Source of the DNA: Rahnella sp. AA
GTDB taxonomy: Bacteria > Pseudomonadota > Gammaproteobacteria > Enterobacterales > Enterobacteriaceae
Length of the DNA stretch: 64,000 bases
Assembly: GCF_002834385.1 (NCBI RefSeq)
Contig: NZ_PITQ01000011.1
Coordinates: forward strand, 1-64,000
Direction of reading: 5' to 3'
Part shown: positions 44,185 to 54,236 of the stretch, piece by piece
How positions within the stretch are numbered: the stretch's first letter is position 1
Layout of the letters: each line of letters opens with the position of its first letter
Notes under the pieces: model-generated
The model's input: the letters and a program-made list of their open reading frames with translations, nothing else
Told to the model about the DNA's origin: nothing
The model's database searches: none
Program-made: the position numbers and the translations under genes

Positions 44185-44288
44185 TGTTTGCCTTTCGCGA
44201 TACGACGCAAAAAACGTGATCCGAAAAATCATGCGCAGCGGAGCTCAGCAGAAACATTCACTGCACCAGTTGGTGTCAAGGAGCAACT

Positions 44289-45653
44289 TTGATTACACAT
44301 ATCAGCCCGTTAGGCTCAATGGATTTGTTGTCGCAGTTGGAAGTAGACATGCTCAAACGCACCGCGAGCAGCGACTTATACCGTCTTTTCCGCAACTGTT
44401 CACTGGCCGTGCTTAACAGCGGTAGCCAAACTGACAGCAGTAAAGAACTCCTCGAACGTTACGAAAGTTTTGATATCAACGTGCTGCGCAGAGAGCGCGG
44501 CGTGAAGCTTGAGCTGGTGAATCCACCGGAAGATGCTTTCGTGGATGGCCGGATAATCCGTTCATTGCAGGCTAACCTGTTCGCCGTCCTGCGCGACATC
44601 CTGTTCGTGAATGCCCAGATTTCCAGCAATTCGCGCTTTGAGAATTTCAACAGCGGAAATTCAGCCCATCTCACTAACATGGTGTTCTCGATTTTACGCA
44701 ACGCCCGCGCGCTTCATCTGGATGAAGATCCAAACATGGTGGTGTGCTGGGGCGGTCATTCCATTAATGAAAACGAATACCAGTATGCCCGCAACGTCGG
44801 CAGCCAGCTGGGTTTGCGTGAACTGAATATTTGCACCGGCTGCGGTCCGGGTGCGATGGAAGCACCGATGAAAGGTGCCGCAGTCGGCCACGCGCAGCAG
44901 CGTTATAAAGCCGGCCGTTTTATCGGGATGACCGAGCCGTCTATCATCGCGGCAGAGCCACCGAATCCGCTGGTCAATGAGCTGATCATTATGCCGGATA
45001 TCGAAAAACGGCTGGAAGCCTTCGTACGTATCGCTCACGGGATCATTATCTTCCCGGGCGGCGTAGGCACGGCGGAAGAGCTGTTGTATCTGCTGGGTAT
45101 TTTGATGGATCCGGAAAACAGTGCACAGGTTCTGCCGCTGATCCTGACCGGGCCAAAAGAAAGCGCAGATTACTTCCTCGTTCTGGATGCCTTTATCAAA
45201 GACACGCTGGGCGAAGAAGCCGCTAAATTCTACACCATCATCGTTGACGATCCGACCGAAGTCGCTCGTCAGATGAAACGCGCGATGCCGCTGGTGAAAG
45301 AAAACCGCCGAAACAGTGGTGACGCTTACAGCTTCAACTGGTCAATCCGTATTGCGCCGGACCTGCAACATCCGTTTGAGCCAAATCACGAAAACATGGC
45401 GAACCTGAATCTGTATCCGAACCAGCCACCACAGGAACTGGCCGCCGCACTGCGTCGCGCCTTCTCCGGGATTGTGGCCGGTAACGTGAAAGAATTTGGT
45501 ATTCACGCAATCGAAAAGCACGGGCGTTTCAAGCTACACGGCGACCCGGCATTGATGAAAAAAATGGACAGTCTGCTGCAGGGCTTTGTCGCACAGCACC
45601 GCATGAAATTGCCGGGCAGCGCGTACATTCCTTGTTATGAAATCTGCGCCTGA
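44289..45653 (+). CDS. ppnN: Pyrimidine/purine nucleotide 5'-monophosphate nucleosidase
   Basis: PpnN (YgdH) cleaves nucleoside monophosphates to base and ribose 5-phosphate and is stimulated by (p)ppGpp. The 454 residues match E. coli exactly. The LOG-family motif is present as PGGVGTAEE ([13 protein letters not shown]), and the central nucleotide-binding [12 protein letters not shown] segment is clear. Translation starts at a TTG codon (44289-44291) behind a strong AAGGAG at 5-bp spacing; no ATG in frame would keep the conserved N-terminus. Confidence 0.96.
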   Translation: MITHISPLGSMDLLSQLEVDMLKRTASSDLYRLFRNCSLAVLNSGSQTDSSKELLERYESFDINVLRRERGVKLELVNPPEDAFVDGRIIRSLQANLFAVLRDILFVNAQISSNSRFENFNSGNSAHLTNMVFSILRNARALHLDEDPNMVVCWGGHSINENEYQYARNVGSQLGLRELNICTGCGPGAMEAPMKGAAVGHAQQRYKAGRFIGMTEPSIIAAEPPNPLVNELIIMPDIEKRLEAFVRIAHGIIIFPGGVGTAEELLYLLGILMDPENSAQVLPLILTGPKESADYFLVLDAFIKDTLGEEAAKFYTIIVDDPTEVARQMKRAMPLVKENRRNSGDAYSFNWSIRIAPDLQHPFEPNHENMANLNLYPNQPPQELAAALRRAFSGIVAGNVKEFGIHAIEKHGRFKLHGDPALMKKMDSLLQGFVAQHRMKLPGSAYIPCYEICA

Positions 45654-45689
45654 CATCTTTCAGGCTGCATTTCTAAAACAGTTCCCGGA

Positions 45690-45714
45690 GCGACGTAAGT
45701 CGCTCTGATTTTAT
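45690..45714 (+). terminator. Rho-independent terminator of ppnN
   Basis: Stem AGCGAC / GTCGCT with a GTAA loop and a short T-rich tail, 40 bp before xni. Confidence 0.65.
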
Positions 45715-45731
45715 GGATTGATGACCTGCTT

Positions 45732-46484
45732 ATGGCAATACATCTGCTGATTATTGATGCTCTCAACCTGATCCGCCGCATTCACGCGGTCCAGGGTTCT
45801 CCTTGCCTTCTCACCTGCCAGAATGCCGCCAGACAACTCGTTCAGCACACGCAGGCAACTCACGCCGTCGCAGTTTTTGATGAAGACGACCGCGCCGACA
45901 GCTGGCGGCATCAGTGCCTGCCGGATTACAAAGCCGGACGCTCACCCATGCCGGACAACCTGTTTGCGGAGATGCCCGAGCTGAAAGCGGGTTTTGCCGA
46001 GATGGGCATCACCTGCTGGCATTCCGCCGGGAATGAGGCGGACGATCTGGCGGCCACGCTGGCGGCAAAAGTGTCATCCGGCGGGCATCAGGTCACGATT
46101 GTGTCGACGGACAAAGGTTACTGCCAGTTGCTGGCTCCGAACGTGCAAATCCGCGATTACTTCCAGAAACGCTGGCTGGATATGCCTTTTGTACGCGAAA
46201 CTTTTGGTGTTTTGCCGCAGCAGCTTACGGATTACTGGGGGCTGGCGGGGATCAGCAGCAGTAAAATTCCGGGCGTGCCGGGGATTGGGCCAAAAACGGC
46301 GGTGACATTGCTGACGCAGACTGGCTCGCTGGATGAGCTTTACCACAATCTGGAAGGCGTTCCGGAAAAATGGCGCAAGAAGCTGGAAGAACACCGCGAG
46401 CTGGCTTATGCCTGTAAACGGGTTTCCACGCTACAAACCGATCTCGCACTGGATGGCAATTTACAGCAACTACGGCTGCCCTGA
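45732..46484 (+). CDS. xni: Flap endonuclease Xni
   Basis: Xni (ExoIX, YgdG) is a FEN-family 5' flap endonuclease related to the 5' nuclease domain of DNA polymerase I. The 250 residues include the acidic metal site residues in LLIIDALNL and [10 protein letters not shown], a helical arch region, and the helix-hairpin-helix [15 protein letters not shown] near 185. Length is one residue less than E. coli. Confidence 0.94.
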   Translation: MAIHLLIIDALNLIRRIHAVQGSPCLLTCQNAARQLVQHTQATHAVAVFDEDDRADSWRHQCLPDYKAGRSPMPDNLFAEMPELKAGFAEMGITCWHSAGNEADDLAATLAAKVSSGGHQVTIVSTDKGYCQLLAPNVQIRDYFQKRWLDMPFVRETFGVLPQQLTDYWGLAGISSSKIPGVPGIGPKTAVTLLTQTGSLDELYHNLEGVPEKWRKKLEEHRELAYACKRVSTLQTDLALDGNLQQLRLP

Positions 46485-46494
46485 GTTTTGGATT

Positions 46495-46523
46495 AAAAAA
46501 GGCGCTCTCCGAAGAGAAGCGCC
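46495..46523 (-). terminator. Rho-independent terminator of rlmM
   Basis: Minus-strand stem GGCGCTTCTC / GAGAGCGCC with a short loop, followed by a run of six T. Lies between the convergent xni and rlmM. Confidence 0.85.
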
Positions 46524-46551
46524 TCATTAACAGGCTGAATGATCGAAAGTA

Positions 46552-47658
46552 TCAGCGGTCGCGTTCGTCGCGACGCCCACCAATTGCTGACCAGAAACGG
46601 CGGATGTGAACGGTCACTTCTTCGCGGTCATGATAAAGCTGCTTGGCGAAGATCTCCGCGTTCACGCCGTTTTCTTTCAGGCGCTCATCGATACGCTCAA
46701 GAATGTTAGACACTTCCTCATAACGCTTTTTCATCGGTAACTTCAGGTTGAAAATCGCCTCGCGACACCAGCCGTTCACCAGCCAGTCGCACATCAGCGC
46801 GGCCACTTTCGCCGGTTTTTCTACCATGTCACAAACCAGCCAGTAGTTCTTGGTGCTGGTGGATTTGTAACGGAAACCATCTTCACGCAAATGGATCACC
46901 TGACCGGTCTCCATCAGGCTCGGTGCCATCGGGCCGTTATCAATCGCCGTCACCATCATGCTGCGCTGAGTCAGCTGATACGTCCAGCCGCCCGGGCACG
47001 CGCCCAGATCGACCGCATACATCCCGCTCGCCAGACGCTCATCCCACTCGTCGGCCGGAATAAATACGTGAAACGCTTCTTCCAGTTTCAGCGTTGAACG
47101 GCTCGGCGCTTCGGACGGGAACTTCAGACGCGGAATACCCATGTAGAACGGGGAATTATTATTGCTGTAGGAATAGCCCACGTAGCAGCAACCCGGGGCG
47201 ATAAAGAACACGTGAACGACCGGGCGCAGGGCGTTTTCTTTCTTACCCAACACGCGGCACTCGCGCATCGCAGAACGCAGCGGAACGGTGAGCTTACGGC
47301 AGAACTTGGTCAGCTCTTTGCTTTCGTTGGTGTCCGGCACTTCAACGCGCAGTTCACCGCCGTTGGTAATGACGTTCTGCACCATACCGACGATCGGCGA
47401 AACACGATCTTCCGGTGGTAAATCTTTCAACAGTTCGCCAACGACGATCAACTGACGGGCAAAAATCAGCTCGCGGAAAGGCAGATTTTTTGCAATACGA
47501 TCAGCATCATCCGGCTGATAACATTCAAACAGCACATAACCGCTGTTTTCTTTTACGCGGGCAAAACCGAAGATTTCCATCTTCGCGGCTTTGTCGGTAA
47601 TTTCTGCTGCGCATTCTTTTTCAAAACCCTGACGGCAGTAGAGAGCAACTTTATTCAT
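46552..47658 (-). CDS. rlmM: 23S rRNA 2'-O-ribose C2498 methyltransferase
   Basis: Methylates C2498 in the peptidyl-transferase centre region of 23S rRNA. The 368-residue protein has an N-terminal THUMP-like RNA-binding domain and a Rossmann methyltransferase domain with the SAM-binding [13 protein letters not shown] motif (about residue 218). Starts inside the ygdD stop with an 8-bp overlap. Confidence 0.95.
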   Translation of the reverse strand: MNKVALYCRQGFEKECAAEITDKAAKMEIFGFARVKENSGYVLFECYQPDDADRIAKNLPFRELIFARQLIVVGELLKDLPPEDRVSPIVGMVQNVITNGGELRVEVPDTNESKELTKFCRKLTVPLRSAMRECRVLGKKENALRPVVHVFFIAPGCCYVGYSYSNNNSPFYMGIPRLKFPSEAPSRSTLKLEEAFHVFIPADEWDERLASGMYAVDLGACPGGWTYQLTQRSMMVTAIDNGPMAPSLMETGQVIHLREDGFRYKSTSTKNYWLVCDMVEKPAKVAALMCDWLVNGWCREAIFNLKLPMKKRYEEVSNILERIDERLKENGVNAEIFAKQLYHDREEVTVHIRRFWSAIGGRRDERDR

Positions 47659-48046
47659 GGCGTTCGGCCTTTTTCTTCAGGCGCAGGGCGCCGATCAACA
47701 ACAAAATCCAACCGACCAGAAATAAGGTACCGCCAATCGGAGTTACAAAAGCAAATAAGCGGAGATGAGACAGCGCCAGGCAATAAAGGCTGCCGCTGAA
47801 TAAAACGGTTCCCAGCGCTAAAAAGGCGCTGCTCCAGTAGAACCACACATTACGCTGGCGCTGCATCGCAACACCTAAAATCATCACCGCCAGCGTGTGA
47901 ATACTTTGATATGTCAGGCCGGTATGGATCCATGACATTTCCGCCTCGCCGAGCGACTGGCTCAGAACGTGTGCGCCGAAAGCCCCAAAAGCGACATAAA
48001 CAAAACCGCTGATCGCGGCAAAGATCAACATTGAACGACTGGTCAT
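47651..48046 (-). CDS. ygdD: DUF423 inner-membrane protein YgdD
   Basis: A 131-residue protein with four predicted transmembrane helices, equal in length to E. coli YgdD. The N-terminal [17 protein letters not shown] motif is typical of DUF423. Function unknown. It lies between gcvA and rlmM as in E. coli and overlaps rlmM. Confidence 0.92.
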   Translation of the reverse strand: MTSRSMLIFAAISGFVYVAFGAFGAHVLSQSLGEAEMSWIHTGLTYQSIHTLAVMILGVAMQRQRNVWFYWSSAFLALGTVLFSGSLYCLALSHLRLFAFVTPIGGTLFLVGWILLLIGALRLKKKAERHE

Positions 48047-48137
48047 TATGCGTTACCTGTTATCGCTGTTTACTGATAAAGCCGTGAGATATCAGCTTTG
48101 TCAGCCTGTTCAGGAAAACCTTCCCCAGACTCAGACA

Positions 48138-49058
48138 TCACGCCTGATCGAAACGAAAACGCAGTTTTTCCTGCTCGCTGGCTGCGCGGGCGAGGATCCA
48201 CTGACGAAAGGCGGCTATTTTACCCAGTTCTGCCTGACTGTCATGACAAACCAGATAAAAAGCATTTTTACTGATTAAAACTTCACTAAACGGACAGACC
48301 AGACGTCCGGCCTCGATTTCCGTCTGCGCCATCACATTATTCACCAGCGCAATTCCCTGCCCGTGGACCGCCGCCTGAACCACCATCGCACTGTGGCTGA
48401 AAATTGGCCCCTGCTGCACATTTACCTGCTGCAACCCCAGTTGTTTGGTGTAAGCCAGCCAGTCACGGCGGGAGGCATCGTGCAATAGCGTGTGATGACT
48501 TAAATCAGCCGGTTCTTTCAGCGGATTATCGCCCATCAGCAAAGACGGAGAGCAAACCGGGAGTAAATATTCGGCATATAAACGTTCCGCTCGCAGGCCC
48601 GGCCAGTTACCACGACCGTGGAAAATCGCCACATCAACGTCGTCGGACAATTTGTCCTCTTCACGGTCCACAGCCTGGATGCGCACATCAATGCCCGGAT
48701 AAGCTGAGTTAAAGCCAGACAATCTTGGCACCAGCCATTGAATCGCAAAGCTTGGCGGTAAACTGACGGTCAGTGCGCCTTTCGCGCTCCGCGCCTGAAG
48801 TTTGCGCGTCGCCTCATTCAGGGCCGAAAATATCTCTTTGATATCCAGGTAATAGCTCTGCCCCTCTTCGGTCAGTAACAAAGAACGATTACGCCGGCGA
48901 AACAGTTTTAGCCCTAAAAAGTCCTCAAGTGACTTAATCTGGTGGCTAACGGCAGCCTGTGTGACGAACAATTCCTCCGCCGCTTTAGTAAAACTAAGGT
49001 GGCGCGCTGCGGCATCAAACACGCGCAGAGAGTTCAGAGGTGGTAAACGTTTTGACAT
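48138..49058 (-). CDS. gcvA: LysR-type regulator of the glycine cleavage system
   Basis: GcvA activates gcvTHP and gcvB when glycine is present and, with GcvR, represses when it is not. The 306-residue protein has the N-terminal LysR helix-turn-helix (HLSFTKAAEELFVTQAAVSHQI, about 17-38, split by the turn) and a C-terminal effector domain. It is divergent from the small RNA gcvB, whose promoter it controls in E. coli. Confidence 0.95.
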   Translation of the reverse strand: MSKRLPPLNSLRVFDAAARHLSFTKAAEELFVTQAAVSHQIKSLEDFLGLKLFRRRNRSLLLTEEGQSYYLDIKEIFSALNEATRKLQARSAKGALTVSLPPSFAIQWLVPRLSGFNSAYPGIDVRIQAVDREEDKLSDDVDVAIFHGRGNWPGLRAERLYAEYLLPVCSPSLLMGDNPLKEPADLSHHTLLHDASRRDWLAYTKQLGLQQVNVQQGPIFSHSAMVVQAAVHGQGIALVNNVMAQTEIEAGRLVCPFSEVLISKNAFYLVCHDSQAELGKIAAFRQWILARAASEQEKLRFRFDQA

Positions 49059-49150
49059 AGAATGAATACTTATTATTCGCCGGTAAGCGGAACGCCTGTC
49101 CGTGGGTTTAGGTATTAGTTTTTTTAATCCGAGACATTATAATTTGTCCG

Positions 49151-49179
49151 TTGAGGATGTACAGGCAAAAACCTATAGT
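49151..49179 (+). promoter_or_regulatory. gcvB promoter
   Basis: TTGAGG (49151-49156), a 17-bp spacer and TATAGT (49174-49179) precede the RNA start at 49186. The 92 bp back to the gcvA start are where GcvA binds in E. coli; I did not identify a specific operator. Confidence 0.75.
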
Positions 49180-49185
49180 GGCGCC

Positions 49186-49381
49186 ACTTCCTGAGCCGGA
49201 ACGAAAAGTAGATTGGTATGAGGATGCTGAAATACTTTTGGCTTGTGGTTGTGATGTTGTGTTTGCAATTGTCCGGCAATCCGGACTCGTAGCTTAAGTG
49301 CTACAAATTTTTCACTTCCTGTACATTACCCTGTCTGTCCAAAGTGATTTTTTAGCACCGCAATTTGCGGTGCTTTTTTTT
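49186..49381 (+). ncRNA. gcvB: GcvB small regulatory RNA
   Basis: Hfq-dependent RNA that represses many amino-acid and peptide transport genes. The start ACTTCCTGAGCCGGAACGAA is the conserved 5' end. The G/U-rich R1 seed region is seen as TTGTGGTTGTGATGTTGTG (49240-49258). A second conserved block CACTTCCTGTACATTACCC lies near the 3' part (49311-49330). The RNA ends with the terminator AGCACCGCAA / TTGCGGTGCT plus a T-run. About 196 nt against about 206 in E. coli. Confidence 0.95.
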
Positions 49382-49421
49382 GCCCATTTTTTGCGGTATC
49401 CGGGGCAATGAGGCCGCATAA

Positions 49422-49466
49422 TGTGACAAAACCGGCCTCATCGCAAGAGGAGCCGGTTTTGTCACA
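49422..49466. repeat. Perfect 15-bp inverted repeat downstream of gcvB
   Basis: TGTGACAAAACCGGC (49422-49436) is the exact reverse complement of GCCGGTTTTGTCACA (49452-49466), separated by 15 bases. Neither side is followed by a proper T-run. A second, imperfect hairpin (GTGAGCCACC / GGTGCTCAC) lies at 49487-49513. They sit between the convergent gcvB and ygdI-like gene, so could block transcripts from both sides, but their role is unknown. Confidence 0.7.
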
Positions 49467-49521
49467 AAGCAAAGCATGAAAGTCCCGTGAGCCACCAGAC
49501 TAAAGGTGCTCACTTAAGGGA

Positions 49522-49743
49522 TTATTTCCCTTCTGCCATTTCTTTGATTTCAGATTTATTGATCTGCTGCTTGTTGCCATACGCATCGGTATAACTGATC
49601 ATACCGGTATCACTGTCGGTGCTTGGTTTGCCTTCAGCAACAATGGTCCGGCCATCGTTGGTGTGCATCACATAATTGCTTGAACAGGCGGCAAGTGTTG
49701 TTGTCAGCAGTGCAGCTGAAATTACGGCGGCGATCTTCTTCAT
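49522..49743 (-). CDS. YgdI/YgdR-family small lipoprotein
   Basis: A 73-residue lipoprotein with a signal ending in lipobox LAAC and the family core SNYVMHTNDGRTIV. It is closest to E. coli YgdI, which also lies beside gcvA/csdA. An adjacent upstream ATG (49746) is possible; the second ATG has the better spacing from AAGGAG. The SH3-like DUF903 fold is known for the family, but function is not. Confidence 0.9.
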   Translation of the reverse strand: MKKIAAVISAALLTTTLAACSSNYVMHTNDGRTIVAEGKPSTDSDTGMISYTDAYGNKQQINKSEIKEMAEGK

Positions 49744-49931
49744 CATAGACTCCTTGCAGTTTAAAATGCTTTAAAATCCTGGGAAAACCCCAGGCTAATG
49801 CTTCTAGTCATCGTAATTCAGCATAACAAACCTCTGATAAATTTCCAGGTAACCATTCCTAAAATGAATAAGTGGCTTGTGTAACAGATAAATCTGTACT
49901 TTTTCACTCAGGCCGAAGGATCTGATTTCGT

Positions 49932-51137
49932 ATGAAAGACTTTAAACCTGCTGATTTTCGTCAACAATTTCCCGCGATGTCACAAGGGCAATGCTATCTC
50001 GACAGCGCTGCGACGGCTCTCCGGCCTCAGGCGGTGATTGACGCAACCCTGAATTTTTATACGCAGGAAGGCGCGACGGTTCACCGCAGCCAGCACAGCG
50101 CAGCGCAAACGCTGACAGAAGAATATGAGCAGGCCAGAAAAAGGGTTGCGCAGTGGATTAACGCGCCCCGCTCAGAAGATATTGTCTGGACGCGCGGCAC
50201 GACGGAGTCCGTCAATTTGGTTTCGCAAGGCTGGCTGCGCCCGCAATTACAACCGGGCGATGAGATTATTGTCAGCCAGGCGGAGCATCATGCAAACCTG
50301 ATCCCGTGGCTGATTGTGGCGGAACAATGCCAGGCGCGCGTCGTCACCCTGCCCATTGATGAGCAGGGTTTGCCGGATATCTCCGCCCTTCCGGCTATTT
50401 TGAATTCCAAAAGCCGCCTGCTGGCATTGGGGCAGATGTCGAATGTCACAGGGGGCGCGCCGGACCTGGCCCGCGCTGTTGAACTCGCCCATGCCAACGG
50501 AACACAGGTCTTTATTGATGGCGCGCAGGGCGCAGTACATTGCCCGGCAGACATGCAGGCTATGGACATTGATTTCTATGCCTTCTCGGGCCATAAACTC
50601 TACGGCCCAACCGGCATTGGCGTGCTCTATGGCAAAACGGCGCTGCTGGAGGATATGCAGCCGTGGCAAGGTGGCGGAAAAATGCTGACGCAGGCGTCGA
50701 TGACCGGTTTTACGCCTCAGACCGTTCCGCATCGTTTTGAAGCAGGCACGCCGAACATTGCAGGCGTTATCGGCCTGTCAGCGGCGCTGAAATGGCTGGA
50801 CACTGTCGATATGCAGGCCGCAGAAACCTATGCCCAGCACCTCGCGACGCTCGCAGAAAACCAATTGGCCGAACTTGCCGGTTTCCGCTGCTTCCGTTTA
50901 CAAAACGCATCTATTTTATCGTTTGATATCGCCGGTGTGCATCACAGCGATCTGGTGACACTTCTGGCCGAACAGGGCATCGCACTTCGCGCGGGCCAGC
51001 ATTGCGCGCAGCCGTTAATGGAGGCGCTGGGCATCAGCGGAACATTGCGTGCCTCATTTGCACCGTATAATAACGAAAATGACGTATCGCGGCTGGTCGC
51101 GGCGGTAAAATACGCCCTGACGCTGTTAGCGGATTAA
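49932..51137 (+). CDS. csdA: Cysteine desulfurase CsdA
   Basis: PLP enzyme that removes sulfur from cysteine (or cysteine sulfinate) and hands it to CsdE. The PLP lysine K222 in FSGHKLYGPTG and the catalytic C358 in RAGQHCAQP are at the E. coli positions; 401 residues match as well. Operon with csdE, 18 bp apart. Confidence 0.96.
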   Translation: MKDFKPADFRQQFPAMSQGQCYLDSAATALRPQAVIDATLNFYTQEGATVHRSQHSAAQTLTEEYEQARKRVAQWINAPRSEDIVWTRGTTESVNLVSQGWLRPQLQPGDEIIVSQAEHHANLIPWLIVAEQCQARVVTLPIDEQGLPDISALPAILNSKSRLLALGQMSNVTGGAPDLARAVELAHANGTQVFIDGAQGAVHCPADMQAMDIDFYAFSGHKLYGPTGIGVLYGKTALLEDMQPWQGGGKMLTQASMTGFTPQTVPHRFEAGTPNIAGVIGLSAALKWLDTVDMQAAETYAQHLATLAENQLAELAGFRCFRLQNASILSFDIAGVHHSDLVTLLAEQGIALRAGQHCAQPLMEALGISGTLRASFAPYNNENDVSRLVAAVKYALTLLAD

Positions 51138-51155
51138 TTCACACCGAGGAAAGCC

Positions 51156-51590
51156 ATGTTAGCCCCACACCCTTTCGGGCATGAAATCACTGAAACGTCC
51201 CTGACTGAAAAATTTGCTTCATTCCGTCAGTGGGAAGATCGCTACCGCCAGTTAATCCTGCTCGCGAAATCCCTGCCGCCGCTCAATGTTTCGCTCAAAA
51301 CACCTGAAAATGAATTATCAGGCTGCGAAAACCGGGTCTGGCTGGGTGCCGAAAAGGCAGAAAACGGAACCATGCATTTCTATGGCGACAGCGAAGGACG
51401 GATCGTGAAAGGATTGCTGGCCGTATTACTGACGGCCGTCGAAGGCAAAACGCCAGTGGAAATCCTGGAGCGGGATCCGCTGGCGCTGTTTGACGTATTA
51501 GGTTTGCGCGAACAACTGAGCACCAGCCGTTCCAGCGGGCTGAATGCGCTGGCAGAAGGCGTAATCGCCCTCGCCCGTCAGGCCGCCTGA
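51156..51590 (+). CDS. csdE: Sulfur acceptor protein CsdE
   Basis: SufE-like protein that accepts a persulfide from CsdA. The acceptor cysteine is C57 in [12 protein letters not shown]. It has 144 residues (147 in E. coli). A GAGGAAA ribosome-binding site precedes the ATG. The 3' end overlaps that of the convergent tcdA by 13 bp. Confidence 0.95.
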   Translation: MLAPHPFGHEITETSLTEKFASFRQWEDRYRQLILLAKSLPPLNVSLKTPENELSGCENRVWLGAEKAENGTMHFYGDSEGRIVKGLLAVLLTAVEGKTPVEILERDPLALFDVLGLREQLSTSRSSGLNALAEGVIALARQAA

Positions 51591-52393
51591 GCCTGACGCT
51601 GAGCTTTCGCCATCATCTTTTTAAGGACATGGGAAACCGCGACAAAACCGAATGTGGCGGTAACCATGGTCGCAGCACCAAATCCGGAAGCACAATCCAT
51701 ACGTTTCGGCCCTTCCGCCGTCGCGCGTGACGTACATACCGATCCATCCGCCTGCGGATACATCAGCGGTTCGCTGGAAAATACACAATCAATGCCCAGC
51801 TTCCCTTTGCTATTTTTCATGACATTAAAATCATTTTTCAGACGTTCGCGCAGTTTCGCAGCCAGCGGATCCTGAATGGTTTTTGCCAGATCGACGACGG
51901 CAATTTGCGTCGGATCAATCTGCCCACCGGCACCGCCCGTAGTGACGACAGGGATTTTAAAGCGGCGACAGTACGCCAGCAAAGCCGCTTTCGGACGCAC
52001 GCTGTCGATAGCATCAATGACGTAGCTGAAACCTCTGTCGAGCATTTCAGCGACATTATCGGGCGTAATGAAATCGTCGATGCAGGTCACGTTGCACTCC
52101 GGATTAATCGCCAGAATACGCTGCGCCATAATTTCTGTTTTCGCCTGCCCGACGTTTTCCCGCAATGCATGAACCTGCCGGTTGGTATTGGTGACGCACA
52201 CATCATCCATATCAATCAGCGTGATAGCGCCAATGCCGGTTCTCGCCAGCGCTTCCGCCGCCCAGGAACCCACCCCGCCAATACCAATCACACAGACGTG
52301 GGCCTGCGAGAAAAGCTCCAGCGCCTGCTGACCATAAAGGCGAGCAGTACCGCCAAAGCGTTGCTGATAAGCGTCGGAGTATGTTGCTGTCAT
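51578..52393 (-). CDS. tcdA: tRNA threonylcarbamoyladenosine dehydratase
   Basis: TcdA (CsdL) is a ThiF/E1-like enzyme that cyclises t6A37 in tRNA to ct6A using ATP. The nucleotide-binding motif [19 protein letters not shown] lies at about 37-55, and the [16 protein letters not shown] segment follows. 271 residues against 268. The convergent csdA-csdE pair supplies sulfur-relay partners described for CsdL in E. coli. Confidence 0.94.
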   Translation of the reverse strand: MTATYSDAYQQRFGGTARLYGQQALELFSQAHVCVIGIGGVGSWAAEALARTGIGAITLIDMDDVCVTNTNRQVHALRENVGQAKTEIMAQRILAINPECNVTCIDDFITPDNVAEMLDRGFSYVIDAIDSVRPKAALLAYCRRFKIPVVTTGGAGGQIDPTQIAVVDLAKTIQDPLAAKLRERLKNDFNVMKNSKGKLGIDCVFSSEPLMYPQADGSVCTSRATAEGPKRMDCASGFGAATMVTATFGFVAVSHVLKKMMAKAQRQAQAA

Positions 52394-52422
52394 GAACGAA
52401 AAACCTCAGTGCGTCTGAAAAC

Positions 52423-53535
52423 TTAATTTGATTGTGAATAAGCGGTGAACAGCGGTTTGCCGTTCTGCGCTGATTTTAACACCCAGACGCGCCCGTAGTG
52501 ATTATAAAATCCTGCTGCATGCCCGGCATCTGTACCAATCCCCTGATACATATCGAAATGTTGTCCTTTAATCGCGCCACCAACGTCCAGCGCAACCATC
52601 AGACGCATATGATATTTACCGGTAAACTTACCTTTATCATTGAGTTCAGGCACTTCTGCCAGCAGCGTGGTGCCTGCCGGAATAAGCGAACGGTCGGATG
52701 CTACTGACGCCTTAGCGACCAGCGGAACGCCGCTCGCGCCACGAACAGGGGCAAAAGGTTCCGGTTTAAAGAAGACGAATGACGGATTTTGCTCAAGCAG
52801 TTCCCGTACTTCTGCCGGGCTATGCGTATCAGCCCACTGACGAATAGCCTGCATCGACATATTCTCGCGAGCCACTTCACCGCGGTCGATCAACACCTTA
52901 CCGATACTGCGGTAAGCGTGGCCGTTTTTGCCAGCATAGCCAAAGAACATAAACGGACGCCCGTCGCCATAATCCACATAACCGCTGCCCTGCACTTCCA
53001 TCATGAAGTTATCCATCAGGGAATTGGTCCAGGCGACCACGTAGTTGTCGCTCAGCGCACCGGAGTAAATAGAGGCGCGATCCGGCAGACGACCACGTTT
53101 TGGCGGCATACGGTATAGCGGATACTGGAATTCGCCCTGACGGGTATAGCGCGCCTGCACAACCGGCGTGTAATAGCCGGTCAGTTGCACGTTACCGAAG
53201 TTGTCAGCCCCTTCCATCTGATAAGCACTGATGCCGTATTGACTCAGGTTGCGAGTGTCAGCGCCGGAACGCAGCCACTGCTCAACGGCCTGGAAAGTCG
53301 TGTTGTTACGACCATATAAAGAAGAGGAAGCGGTTTGTACTGCGGCTACCTGATTTGAATAATCCAGCGCGTTGACCGGTTTCCCTGTGGCGTTCGGCTC
53401 ATTCACGTATTCCAGCGCGTTGTCCAGACGGCCATCTTTATACTGCTGGCCCCGGTCAGTCGGCCGCGAGGAACAGCCCGCCAACACTGCAATCACCAGA
53501 CCACTCAGCAGATACTTACTCCAACGTCCTTTCAT
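52423..53535 (-). CDS. mltA: Membrane-bound lytic murein transglycosylase A
   Basis: Outer-membrane lipoprotein that cleaves peptidoglycan glycan strands with formation of 1,6-anhydro ends. Lipobox LAGC has lipidated C21. The MltA domain fills the middle and the 3D domain with its conserved aspartates (VALDVGGAIKGQHFDMY and GTDAGHAAG) lies at the C-terminus. 370 residues against 365 in E. coli. Upstream of tcdA by 29 bp. Confidence 0.95.
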   Translation of the reverse strand: MKGRWSKYLLSGLVIAVLAGCSSRPTDRGQQYKDGRLDNALEYVNEPNATGKPVNALDYSNQVAAVQTASSSLYGRNNTTFQAVEQWLRSGADTRNLSQYGISAYQMEGADNFGNVQLTGYYTPVVQARYTRQGEFQYPLYRMPPKRGRLPDRASIYSGALSDNYVVAWTNSLMDNFMMEVQGSGYVDYGDGRPFMFFGYAGKNGHAYRSIGKVLIDRGEVARENMSMQAIRQWADTHSPAEVRELLEQNPSFVFFKPEPFAPVRGASGVPLVAKASVASDRSLIPAGTTLLAEVPELNDKGKFTGKYHMRLMVALDVGGAIKGQHFDMYQGIGTDAGHAAGFYNHYGRVWVLKSAQNGKPLFTAYSQSN

Positions 53536-53713
53536 TGTTGCCGCGCTCTCTTACATTCAGGGAAATGACTGGCGAAACGATAACAAACGGGATATCAGAA
53601 AGGAATTGCCACAGTATAAAAAAGTGTACTGAGCCAAATTGCACCCCAAACGACGATTTTGTGGACAAAAACCCAGCAACTTGGTGCTTTATTTGAATAA
53701 ATTCAAAAAAGGG

Positions 53714-53741
53714 TTGCACGAAATCTCATGGGGAGTATAGT
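53714..53741 (+). promoter_or_regulatory. Promoter of the initiator tRNA operon
   Basis: TTGCAC (53714-53719), a 16-bp spacer and TATAGT (53736-53741), followed by a C-rich discriminator, 15 bp before the first tRNA. This layout is typical of stringently controlled stable-RNA promoters. Confidence 0.75.
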
Positions 53742-53755
53742 TCGCCTCCATCGGA

Positions 53756-53832
<77 letters not shown>

Positions 53833-53895
53833 ATTCGATTTCGATGTATGAAATGCTCAGTTGAATTGTTCGATGTAATAAAGCAGTATCACGGA

Positions 53896-53972
<77 letters not shown>

Positions 53973-54045
53973 ATTCGAGACTGATGCATAACGATGTTCA
54001 GTTCGTATTCTGTGATGATGTAAAGCAGTACCAAGTAGTGACGGA

Positions 54046-54122
<77 letters not shown>

Positions 54123-54156
54123 ACTACTTAAACAGTGAATCAAGTTAAAACAACAA

Positions 54157-54179
54157 GCACCCTAACGGGTGTTTTTTTG
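54157..54179 (+). terminator. Rho-independent terminator of the tRNA operon
   Basis: Stem GCACCC / GGGTGT with a TAAC loop, followed by seven T. Confidence 0.85.
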
Positions 54180-54236
54180 TATCCAAATTTCGGGTACAGC
54201 CTGGAATGGCTTCATATTCTCCCACCATTCCCCTGC

